Shown here: in pieces, positions 7,135 through 12,970 of the stretch
Numbering within the stretch: the first letter of the stretch is position 1
How the letters are laid out: the number at the start of each line of letters is the position of its first letter
Origin: an uncultured Gammaproteobacteria bacterium
GTDB taxonomy: Bacteria > Pseudomonadota > Gammaproteobacteria > Ga0077536
NCBI GenBank assembly: GCA_903866355.1
Contig: CAIPNE010000333.1
Span: 1-12,970 of the forward strand
Reading direction: 5' to 3'
DNA: 12,970 bases
Position numbers and translations under genes: made by a program
Notes under the pieces: generated by a model
Told to the model about the DNA's origin: nothing
What the model saw: only the letters and a program-made list of their open reading frames with translations
Database searches by the model: none

Positions 7135-7216
7135 CCCTTGGCCAATCTAGGAGGCACGTCGTGGTTTACTAGTAGTTCGCAAGCCTGTCGGTGTTAGCGA
7201 CTCATGCGGGCGCGAC

Positions 7217-7867
7217 TCAAGCCCCCTTAACACCATATTCTGCGCGATAGGCGCGGATGGCTGCTAAGGGTGCTGTGCTGTCTTGGCGTTCACCCAGGTA
7301 GGTCTCTAAGTGCGAGAGATTAACAATGGACAGCACTGGGATGCCGTGCTGTTGGCGCACTTCCTGAGCGGCCGATAACGGACCACCGCCCCGCTCTTGC
7401 CGATCTAGCGCGATCATGACACCCGCTGGCGTTGCGTTGGCGGCGCGAATAATGCCCACCGACTCATTGACGGAGGTTCCGGCAGAGATCACGTCGTCCA
7501 CAATAACGACCTCACCCGCCAATGGCGCGCCCAGCGTGCTGCCGCCTTCACCGTGGTCTTTGACTTCTTTGCGGTTGAAGCAAAATGGCACATCGCGGCC
7601 GTGCTCGCGGTCCAGCGCAATGGCGATAGCAGCACCCAGTGGAATGCCCTTGTACGCGGGGCCGAAGATCATCTCAAAGCGCAGCCCACTGGCGATGAGG
7701 GCGGCTGCGTAGTACTCACCTAGCGCGCGCACGGCGTGGCCTGAGTCAAATACACCGGTATTAAAAAAATAGGGGCTCAGGCGTCCAGATTTCAACGTGA
7801 AGCTGCCGAAGCGCAGGGCGCCTCGCGCCACGGCAAATTCAATAAACGCACGTTGGTAGTCCTGCAT
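7217..7867 (-). CDS. pyrE: Orotate phosphoribosyltransferase
   Basis: A 216-residue enzyme converting orotate and PRPP to orotidine 5'-phosphate in pyrimidine synthesis. Motifs: FTLKSGRLSPYFF at 23-35, GPAYKGIPL at 69-77, the flexible catalytic loop NRKEVKDHGEGG at 98-109, and the PRPP-binding VVIVDDVISAGTS at 120-132. Length matches E. coli PyrE (213). The ATG at 7867 has no strong Shine-Dalgarno sequence. It is divergent from the exonuclease gene and is followed on the same strand by the secreted DUF4124-like gene. No attenuator-like leader with a U-rich hairpin is visible in the 82-base upstream gap. Confidence 0.96.
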   Translation of the reverse strand: MQDYQRAFIEFAVARGALRFGSFTLKSGRLSPYFFNTGVFDSGHAVRALGEYYAAALIASGLRFEMIFGPAYKGIPLGAAIAIALDREHGRDVPFCFNRKEVKDHGEGGSTLGAPLAGEVVIVDDVISAGTSVNESVGIIRAANATPAGVMIALDRQERGGGPLSAAQEVRQQHGIPVLSIVNLSHLETYLGERQDSTAPLAAIRAYRAEYGVKGA

Positions 7868-7895
7868 GACGGGCTCGTAGGTGATGGAAGTAACG

Positions 7896-7904
7896 CTATG
7901 ATAG
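7896..7904. promoter_or_regulatory. CTATGATAG element between pyrE and exoA
   Basis: CTATGATAG is an almost perfect palindrome in the divergent gap. Read rightward it offers TATGAT and leftward TATCAT as -10-like hexamers, so it might serve back-to-back promoters for exoA and pyrE. No good -35 box is visible in either direction, so support is weak. Confidence 0.25.
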
Positions 7905-7949
7905 TCAGCCGCAGTGGGACTTCCTACACCGTCTTTTCAGGGCAATTTT

Positions 7950-8741
7950 ATGCGCATCATCACACTCAACTGTAACGGCATCCGCTCGGCCCATCGCAAA
8001 GGCATGCTGACGTGGCTGGAAGCTCAAGACGCCGACGTGATTTGTTTTCAGGAAACCAAAGCCCAGTTGGCACAGCTCGAGGACCTACTGCGATCCCCCC
8101 CAGGTTGGCACACTTGGTTTGAGGACGCCGTTAAACCCGGTTACAGCGGCGTGGCGGTGTTTAGCCGCCACCAGCCCGACCGGGTGGTGAGGGGGCTGGA
8201 CTGGCCGGACTTTGACCGCGAAGGCCGCTATCTGCAGCTGGATTTCGGCAGCTTGAGCGTGGCCTCGTTGTATTTGCCCTCGGGTTCTTCCAGTGACGAG
8301 CGCCAAGTCGCTAAGTTCGATTTTCTAGCGCGTTTGCTGCCGGTCTTGCGCGCACGGCGGGCTAGCTCACAGCAGTACATCCTGTGCGGCGACTGGAACA
8401 TTGCGCATCGGGAAATCGACCTACGCAATTGGCGTGGCAATCAGAAGAATTCCGGTTTTTTGCCAGCCGAGCGCGCCTGGCTAGACCAGCTCTTTGATGA
8501 AGTAGGCTACGTAGATGCTTTTCGCGTGGTGAATCAAGCGGCCGACCAATACACGTGGTGGTCCAATCGTGGGCAGGCCCGGGCGAACAACGTGGGTTGG
8601 CGCATCGACTACCATATTGTGAGTCCGGGGCTGCGTGAACGGGTACTGGCGGCGGCTATTTATACGGGCGAGCGGTTTTCGGATCATGCGCCGTTGACTA
8701 TCGATTACGCCGGGGCGATCGAGGACTTTCGCCAGCCCTAG
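7950..8741 (+). CDS. Exodeoxyribonuclease III / AP endonuclease family protein
   Basis: A 263-residue endonuclease/exonuclease/phosphatase-fold protein of the ExoIII (XthA/ExoA) family, which cuts at abasic sites and removes 3' blocks in base excision repair. Catalytic positions are present: Asn7, metal-binding Glu35 in CFQETKAQ, Asp148/Asn150 in GDWNIAH, Asp220 in WRIDYH, and Asp245/His246 in FSDHAPL. The location, divergent from pyrE, is that of Pseudomonas crc, a paralogue that has lost these residues and acts as an Hfq partner. Here the intact residues point to a real nuclease. I place the start at ATG 7950, preceded by AGGG, as MRIITLNCNGIR is the family N-terminus; an in-frame GTG-type start at 7914 adds 12 unlikely residues. 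Its stop is one base from the metW stop. Confidence 0.92.
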   Translation: MRIITLNCNGIRSAHRKGMLTWLEAQDADVICFQETKAQLAQLEDLLRSPPGWHTWFEDAVKPGYSGVAVFSRHQPDRVVRGLDWPDFDREGRYLQLDFGSLSVASLYLPSGSSSDERQVAKFDFLARLLPVLRARRASSQQYILCGDWNIAHREIDLRNWRGNQKNSGFLPAERAWLDQLFDEVGYVDAFRVVNQAADQYTWWSNRGQARANNVGWRIDYHIVSPGLRERVLAAAIYTGERFSDHAPLTIDYAGAIEDFRQP

Positions 8742-8742
8742 C

Positions 8743-9333
8743 CTAGCGGCGACGAAATCGATACAGCGCGATTTCAGCCAGCAGATTGGGTAGCAGCCGC
8801 ATCGCGGCAGTCGTGCGGTGCGCACTATCCAGCGCCTCGCGCTCCAGAATCTCCAAGCCTTCGCTGGCACACAGCGCTTCGAAGTCCCGCACCGTGCACA
8901 TGTGGATATTGGCTGTGTTGTACCAAGTGTTGGGCAGGTGCCGGGTGACCGGCATGCGGCCAGTGAGCACTTGCAGCCGACATTTCCAGTGGCCAAAGTT
9001 AGGGAAGGTCACGATGGCCTCGCGCCCCACCCGCAGCATCTCCCGCAAGAGCCGGTCTGGGTAGCGGGTAGCTTGCAGGGTCTGCGTCATGATGACGTAG
9101 TCAAACGAATCGTCGTCAAAATCGGACAGCCCGCGGTCCAAATCTGATTGAATAACGTTTACGCCGGCTTCTAGGCACCGCACGATGTTTTCACTGTCGA
9201 TTTCAATGCCGTAGCCAGAGACTCCGCGCGCCGATTTCAGGTGTGCGAGCAGTGCGCCGTTGCCGCAGCCGAGATCGAGAACTCGGCTGCCATTGCGGAT
9301 CCACCGCGCGATGAGTGTTTGCTCCTCGCGCAT
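8743..9333 (-). CDS. metW: Methionine biosynthesis protein MetW
   Basis: A 196-residue class I methyltransferase-fold protein. The SAM-type motif VLDLGCGNG is at 18-26, the acidic end of strand 2 is YGIEID at 41-46, and the family signature MTQTLQATRYPDRLLREMLRVGR occupies 82-104 (described, not fully motif-mapped), with FPNFGHWKCR at 110-119. MetW is encoded next to MetX in many proteobacteria and is needed for, or boosts, homoserine acylation; no methyl acceptor is firmly known. The ATG at 9333 aligns with the start of pseudomonad MetW; a GTG two codons upstream (9339) would give a GTGA overlap with metX and is an equally good alternative. Last gene of the yggS-metW run, ending one base from the convergent nuclease gene. 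Confidence 0.94.
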   Translation of the reverse strand: MREEQTLIARWIRNGSRVLDLGCGNGALLAHLKSARGVSGYGIEIDSENIVRCLEAGVNVIQSDLDRGLSDFDDDSFDYVIMTQTLQATRYPDRLLREMLRVGREAIVTFPNFGHWKCRLQVLTGRMPVTRHLPNTWYNTANIHMCTVRDFEALCASEGLEILEREALDSAHRTTAAMRLLPNLLAEIALYRFRRR

Positions 9334-9335
9334 GG

Positions 9336-10490
9336 TCACGCCGGCGCCCCGGCGATAGGCATTTGCTGAAAATAGGTTCGTAGCACCCGGTGGTAGAGCG
9401 GTACTTCGAGCAAGAAGGAGTCATGCCCCTGTTCCGACTCAATCTCGACGTAGCTGACGTCGCGATCGGCATCCAGCAGGGCACGCACAATTTCCCGTGA
9501 GCGAGCTGGGGCGAACCGCCAATCGCTGCTGAAAGAGATCACCAAAAAGCGCGCGCTGGCGCCGGCCAGCGCTTTGCGCAGGTCGTGATCCGGGGCGTTT
9601 GCCGCGGGGTCGAAGTAGTCGAGCGATTTTGTCATCAGCAGATAGGTGTTGGCATCAAAGCGCTTAACGAAGGATTCGCCTTGATGCCGCAGATAACTTT
9701 CAATTTCAAACTCGACGTCGAAGCCGAAATTGAGTTTGCCGTCGCGTAACTCGCGACCAAAGCGCGACATCAGGACATCGTCTGACAAATAGGTGATGTG
9801 TCCCAGCATGCGCGCCAACATCAAGCCATGTGCAGGCACCACGCCTTTCTCGAAATAGCGTCCCCCGTGGAAATTAGCATCAGAGCGAATGGCGTGCCGC
9901 GCCACCTCGTTAAAGGCGATGTTCTGGGTGGAGAGTTTGGCTGCCGCCGCAATCACGAGGGCATGCCGCACGCGATCGGGGAAATCCACCGCCCATTGCA
10001 GCGCCTGCATCCCGCCTAAGCTGCCACCCACGACTGCCGCCCAGCACCCGATGCCTAACGCGTCGGCAAGTCGGGCTTGGGTTTTCACCCAGTCGCGCAC
10101 GGTAACAAAGGGAAAATCTGGGCCATAAGGCTGGGCGGTTGCCGGATTGATACTCAAGGGCCCTGTCGATCCGGCACAGCCTCCGAGATTATTGGGCGAA
10201 ACGACGAAGAATCGGCGGGTGTCTAGCGGCCTGCCGGGACCGATGAGATTGTCCCACCAGCCTGGCCGCTGTGATCCTGGCTCATGGTAGCCCGCAGCGT
10301 GGTGGTCACCGCTCAGCGCATGGCAAATAAGCACCGCGTTATCGCGGGCTGCGTTGAGTTCGCCATAGGTCTCAAAGACCAGTTCGTAGTGATCAAGCGT
10401 GGCACCACTGTCGAGCTCAAGTGGCTCGGTGAAGGCGCGTCGCTGGGGAGTTACCAGTCCGACGCTGTCGTGAGGGAATCCGTTTGACAT
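9336..10490 (-). CDS. metX: Homoserine O-acyltransferase MetX (probably succinyl donor)
   Basis: A 384-residue alpha/beta-hydrolase-fold enzyme that acylates homoserine from acyl-CoA, the first committed step of methionine synthesis. Visible: HALSGDHHAAG at 57-67, GWWDNLIGPG at 77-86, nucleophile Ser157 in GGSLGGMQALQW, Asp323 in SSDWRF and His356 in QGHDSF, giving the Ser-Asp-His triad. The Arg in SDWRF fits, as I recall, the succinyl-CoA-using MetX group rather than the acetyl group (SDWLF-type), but I rate this moderate. I choose ATG 10490 (MSNGFPHDSVGLV), matching homologues; an in-frame GTG/ATG 69 bases upstream would overlap yggU. The gap to yggU is 43 bases with no visible SAM riboswitch. 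The stop overlaps the possible GTG start of metW. Confidence 0.95.
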   Translation of the reverse strand: MSNGFPHDSVGLVTPQRRAFTEPLELDSGATLDHYELVFETYGELNAARDNAVLICHALSGDHHAAGYHEPGSQRPGWWDNLIGPGRPLDTRRFFVVSPNNLGGCAGSTGPLSINPATAQPYGPDFPFVTVRDWVKTQARLADALGIGCWAAVVGGSLGGMQALQWAVDFPDRVRHALVIAAAAKLSTQNIAFNEVARHAIRSDANFHGGRYFEKGVVPAHGLMLARMLGHITYLSDDVLMSRFGRELRDGKLNFGFDVEFEIESYLRHQGESFVKRFDANTYLLMTKSLDYFDPAANAPDHDLRKALAGASARFLVISFSSDWRFAPARSREIVRALLDADRDVSYVEIESEQGHDSFLLEVPLYHRVLRTYFQQMPIAGAPA

Positions 10491-10533
10491 GAACTCTGGG
10501 CGAGGCTGCGGCGACAGGCGCGGGGAGCCGAGT

Positions 10534-10866
10534 CTAAAGACTGGGGTTAGGGCACGCAACCGCGGCCCGCAGGTCGATAAACCAGTCCGGCAGTGCCGCT
10601 GGGCAAGGCAGGCTCACGGTTTTTTGATTGCTGTGCATGCCATGGGTAATGCTGATGCTTTGGCGCGGCACTTTGAACTCGCGGGCCAGCAGGGTGAGCA
10701 ACGCGGTGTTGGCTTTGTCGTCTACGGGTGGGGCGCTGAGCCGTACCTTAAGTCGCCCGCCATGGACCGCCTCTATTCCCTCACGTTGGCTGCGCGGTTG
10801 CACGCGCAAACGCAGAATCAGGCCCTCTGCCCGTTGTTCGCACCAATCGCTGTGGTGGGTGCTCAG
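10534..10866 (-). CDS. yggU: YggU family protein (DUF167/UPF0235), apparent CTG start
   Basis: A small conserved protein of unknown function. The family core is clear: VQPRSQREGIEAVHGGRLKVRL, then SAPPVDDKANTALLTLLAREF, the usual APPVDGKAN-type signature. No ATG, GTG or TTG lies where homologues start. The only ordinary start in frame is a TTG at 10809, which would remove half of the first beta strand. Coding similarity continues upstream (DWCEQRAEGLILRLRVQP, like pseudomonad WDGDDLILDCHLQP). A CTG at 10866 forms a CTGA overlap with the yggT stop, like the ATGA and GTGA joins elsewhere in this operon, and would give 110 residues. I therefore propose CTG; the conservative alternative is 10534-10809 (91 residues). 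The gene is certain, the start is not. Confidence 0.8.
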   Translation of the reverse strand: MSTHHSDWCEQRAEGLILRLRVQPRSQREGIEAVHGGRLKVRLSAPPVDDKANTALLTLLAREFKVPRQSISITHGMHSNQKTVSLPCPAALPDWFIDLRAAVACPNPSL

Positions 10867-11438
10867 AGCAGTGAGAGTCCGAAGTCGCGCAGCGGTGTGA
10901 CCCCCAACATGATCACCAACTGGAGCCCCATCAGGGCTGCCATCGGTGATAGGTCAAGACCTCCCAGCGCCGGCAAGCGCGCGCGCAGCGGCTGGAGCAG
11001 TGGCGCGGTGATCGAATCCGCCAGAGACAACACGGGATTGCGGCTACCTGGCGCCATCCAACTCGCGACTACCTGAATCAAAATGGCGACGGTCAGTAGA
11101 TAAATTATTTTTAATAACAGCCCGGCGAGGGCTACGATCAGTAGCCCACTGGGCCGGGTGCTGCCGCCGGCGAGCTGCACGGAAATGCCGATATTGAGCA
11201 GTTGCAGCACCAGCACCAGTACGACACTGGCGGTGTCGATGCGCCCCACCGCCGGGATATGGCGGCGCAGTGGGCGCAGCAGGGGATTGGTCATTTTGAC
11301 CACGGCCTGCGACAGCGGGTTATAGAAATCCGCGCGTGCCCACTGCAGCAACAACCGTAACAGCACCGCACCGATGTATAAGCCGAAGATCGTGTCGAGC
11401 ACGAAAATCGCGGCGCCGGCGAAATAACCCCCGCTCAT
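10863..11438 (-). CDS. yggT: YggT family integral membrane protein
   Basis: A 191-residue membrane protein with two YGGT repeats. Four hydrophobic segments are visible at about 9-31, 70-88, 98-126 and 164-182. Each repeat has a polar loop after the first helix: QWARADFYNPLSQAV plus NPLLRPLRR at 32-59, and ASWMAPGSRNPVLSL plus APLLQPLRARLP at 125-156. The length is normal for gammaproteobacterial YggT. Its function is poorly defined; links to osmotic tolerance and, for relatives, to division-site assembly are reported for other organisms. The ATG at 11438 overlaps the proC stop (ATGA), and its own stop overlaps the apparent CTG start of yggU, so translation is likely coupled. Confidence 0.93.
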   Translation of the reverse strand: MSGGYFAGAAIFVLDTIFGLYIGAVLLRLLLQWARADFYNPLSQAVVKMTNPLLRPLRRHIPAVGRIDTASVVLVLVLQLLNIGISVQLAGGSTRPSGLLIVALAGLLLKIIYLLTVAILIQVVASWMAPGSRNPVLSLADSITAPLLQPLRARLPALGGLDLSPMAALMGLQLVIMLGVTPLRDFGLSLL

Positions 11439-12259
11439 GGGACGCCAAATTCCTCGGCTAGGGTGCGTGAGCGGTCGCGCGCGGCACGCAGTGCGCGCTG
11501 GAACAGCTCATCAAGGTTACCCTCGTTTAAGACTTGGAGCGCACGTTCAGTGGTGCCACCGGGTGAGGTGACCTGCACGCGCAAGACGGACGGCGACAGC
11601 GGGGATCCCTGTGCGAGCGCGGCGGCGCCACCCACGGTTTCCAGCGCCAAGGCGCGTGCCAGCGGCGCGGGCAAACCCAAATCAACCCCAGCCTCTTCTA
11701 AACACTCGAGGAGTCTAAAGACGTAGGCTGGACCGCTGCCGGAGAGCGCCGTGACGGCGTCCATTTGGGATTCGTCCTCTAGCCAATGCACTTGCCCAAC
11801 GGCGCCCATAATGACCGTTGCCAGCGCCCGCTGTGCGGCGCTGACTTCGGGTGTGGCATACAGCGCTGCCGTGCCGCGACGAATCAGTGCGGGCGTGTTT
11901 GGCATACTGCGAACGATGGCGGTGGCCGGGCCCAGCCAACCAGCGAGGGTAGTGGTGGTAATGCCTGCGGCAATCGACAACACCAACATCTGCGCGAGTC
12001 CGGGCACCTCGCTGAGTTCGCGCGTCAGTGCGCGCATCTGCTGTGGTTTGACGGCCAGCACGAGCACCGAGGCGCCCGCCAAGGCGGTTGCGTTGTCGTG
12101 GCACACGGTCACCCCCAGGGTATCGCCTAGGCGCTGAGCTGCGGCGTGGACGGTGTCGGCGACGCGGATAGACCGCGGGGCATGGCCGCCCTTGACCAAC
12201 CCACCCGCAAGTGCGAGGCCCATGTTGCCGGCGCCAATCAAGGCGATAGTGTCAGTCAT
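11435..12259 (-). CDS. proC: Pyrroline-5-carboxylate reductase
   Basis: A 274-residue NAD(P)H-dependent enzyme catalysing the last step of proline synthesis. The N-terminal Rossmann motif is IGAGNMG (8-14), VKPQQ is at 70-74, MPNTPALIRRG at 119-129, and the C-terminal dimerisation domain carries ALSGSGPAYVF at 171-181 and VTSPGGTTERALQVL at 230-244, the family signature. Length equals that of E. coli ProC within five residues. The ATG at 12259 is chosen because MTDTIALIGAGNMG is the family N-terminus; a GTG nine codons upstream is in frame but adds an unlikely tail. GGAAG lies about ten bases upstream. It is 57 bases from yggS and ends in an ATGA overlap with yggT. Confidence 0.96.
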   Translation of the reverse strand: MTDTIALIGAGNMGLALAGGLVKGGHAPRSIRVADTVHAAAQRLGDTLGVTVCHDNATALAGASVLVLAVKPQQMRALTRELSEVPGLAQMLVLSIAAGITTTTLAGWLGPATAIVRSMPNTPALIRRGTAALYATPEVSAAQRALATVIMGAVGQVHWLEDESQMDAVTALSGSGPAYVFRLLECLEEAGVDLGLPAPLARALALETVGGAAALAQGSPLSPSVLRVQVTSPGGTTERALQVLNEGNLDELFQRALRAARDRSRTLAEEFGVP

Positions 12260-12316
12260 AAAATTGCTGCTTCCGCTGGGACACACACGCGCGAGTTTAG
12301 CACCATCGCTGGCGTC

Positions 12317-12970
12317 TCAGTTCGCGCTGCGCGGACCAAATAGCGCCGTGCCGATGCGCACCAGTGTGGCACCCTCGGCAATGGCCGCTGCGAAATCCGC
12401 AGAGGTGCCCATGGAGAGTTCCTCTAGTCCCGGACCACCCAACGCATCACGTAGCTCTCTGAGTTGGCGAAAGGGTAGGCGCTGTTCACGCTCGGTGGCC
12501 GTTGGGGCCGGCAGACACATGAGGCCCCGCAGCGTGAGCCGCGGCAAGGTACGTACGAGTGCCACGAGCGCCGGCAACCCCGCCGGATCAACCCCGGCTT
12601 TTGACGCCTCACCGCTGACATTGACCTCGATGAGGCATTGCAGCGCCGGCTGCGTGGCGGGCCTTTGCGCGGAGAGGCGCGTGGCTATTTCGGCCCGATC
12701 CAAGGTATGCACCCAGTCAAAGTTGGCGGCGATGTCGCGGGTTTTATTCCGCTGTATCCGCCCAATAAAGTGCCAACTTAAGTTGAGGTCGGCCAATGCC
12801 GCCATCTTAGGCAGCGCTTCTTGGACATAATTCTCGCCGAAGGCCGTCTGTCCCGCGGCGGCCAGTGCGCGCAGCGCCGCTGCCGGCTGTCGCTTGCTGA
12901 CCGCCAGCAGGGTGGGTGGGTTTCCTGCGCGGTTGGCTTGCGCCGCTGCCAACGCAACGCGAGCGCACAC
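12317..12970 (-). CDS. yggS: YggS family pyridoxal phosphate homeostasis protein (5' end missing)
   Basis: The last 217 or so residues of a YggS/PROSC (COG0325) protein, a single-domain alanine-racemase-fold PLP carrier. The PLP-binding lysine is in LLAVSKRQP (about the 26th visible residue); other marks are FGENYVQEA, WHFIGRIQRNK, EVNVSGEASKAG, LRGLMCLP and the phosphate-binding end SMGTSADFAAAI plus VRIGTALFG (usually MGMS; here MGTS). The reading frame runs to the window edge. By comparison with homologues roughly 15-20 N-terminal residues and the start lie outside, so the GTG at 12970 is probably internal. First visible gene of the yggS-proC-yggT-yggU-metX-metW run; its promoter is not in the window. 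Confidence 0.93.
   Translation of the reverse strand: MCARVALAAAQANRAGNPPTLLAVSKRQPAAALRALAAAGQTAFGENYVQEALPKMAALADLNLSWHFIGRIQRNKTRDIAANFDWVHTLDRAEIATRLSAQRPATQPALQCLIEVNVSGEASKAGVDPAGLPALVALVRTLPRLTLRGLMCLPAPTATEREQRLPFRQLRELRDALGGPGLEELSMGTSADFAAAIAEGATLVRIGTALFGPRSAN

Noticed and set aside
7122..7216. Promoter for the secreted DUF4124-like gene between pyrE and it
   Set aside because: CTAACA-17-TACTAG and TTGAGT-18-TAACAC are both poor matches; I could not tell either from chance.
10491..10533. Possible SAM riboswitch upstream of metX
   Set aside because: Only 43 bases separate yggU and metX, too short for a SAM-I type element, and no conserved helices are visible.
10491..10559. Upstream start for metX adding 23 residues
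   Set aside because: It would overlap yggU, and known MetX proteins begin at the MSNGFPHDSVGLV-like sequence.

Overview
The window is a compact stretch (about 60% GC by eye) of a gammaproteobacterial chromosome. It holds fifteen protein-coding genes, with no RNA gene, insertion sequence, CRISPR array or phage gene that I could see. The order rpmG-rpmB-radC-coaBC-algC-argB and the pairing of slmA with pyrE recall Pseudomonas and relatives. The yggS-proC-yggT-yggU-metX-metW order also matches a known Pseudomonas-type operon. Several differences argue against Pseudomonas itself: dut is missing between coaBC and algC, an intact exonuclease III-type gene sits where pseudomonads carry crc, and the two blocks are adjacent. 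An uncultivated or little-studied gammaproteobacterium is the best guess; I cannot name a genus.

Layout. Positions 1-503, minus strand: ribosomal proteins L28 and L33 with a candidate promoter and half of a terminator at the window edge. Positions 516-1190, minus: radC. Positions 1294-6502, plus: a tightly packed run of coaBC (coenzyme A synthesis), a membrane-anchored algC (phosphomannomutase/phosphoglucomutase), argB (arginine synthesis) and slmA (nucleoid occlusion). Positions 6495-7867, minus: a small secreted DUF4124-like coiled-coil protein and pyrE (pyrimidine synthesis). Positions 7950-8741, plus: an exonuclease III/AP endonuclease-type gene divergent from pyrE. Positions 8743-12970, minus: yggS (cut by the window edge), proC, yggT, yggU, metX and metW, which cover PLP homeostasis, proline synthesis, a membrane protein, a small conserved protein and the first committed step of methionine synthesis.

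The genes are mostly housekeeping. Spacing is minimal: four adjacent gene pairs meet in 4-nt start/stop overlaps (argB/slmA GTGA, metX/metW possible GTGA, proC/yggT ATGA, yggT/yggU apparent CTGA). The convergent pair exoA/metW is separated by one base, and slmA overlaps the end of the gene facing it by eight. There is no gene-free stretch above about 105 bases. I found no unmistakable new system. The points most worth a second look are the likely CTG start of yggU, the membrane/periplasmic N-terminal half of AlgC with its acidic linker motif, the catalytically intact nuclease at the crc position, the missing dut, and the unnamed secreted protein between slmA and pyrE.
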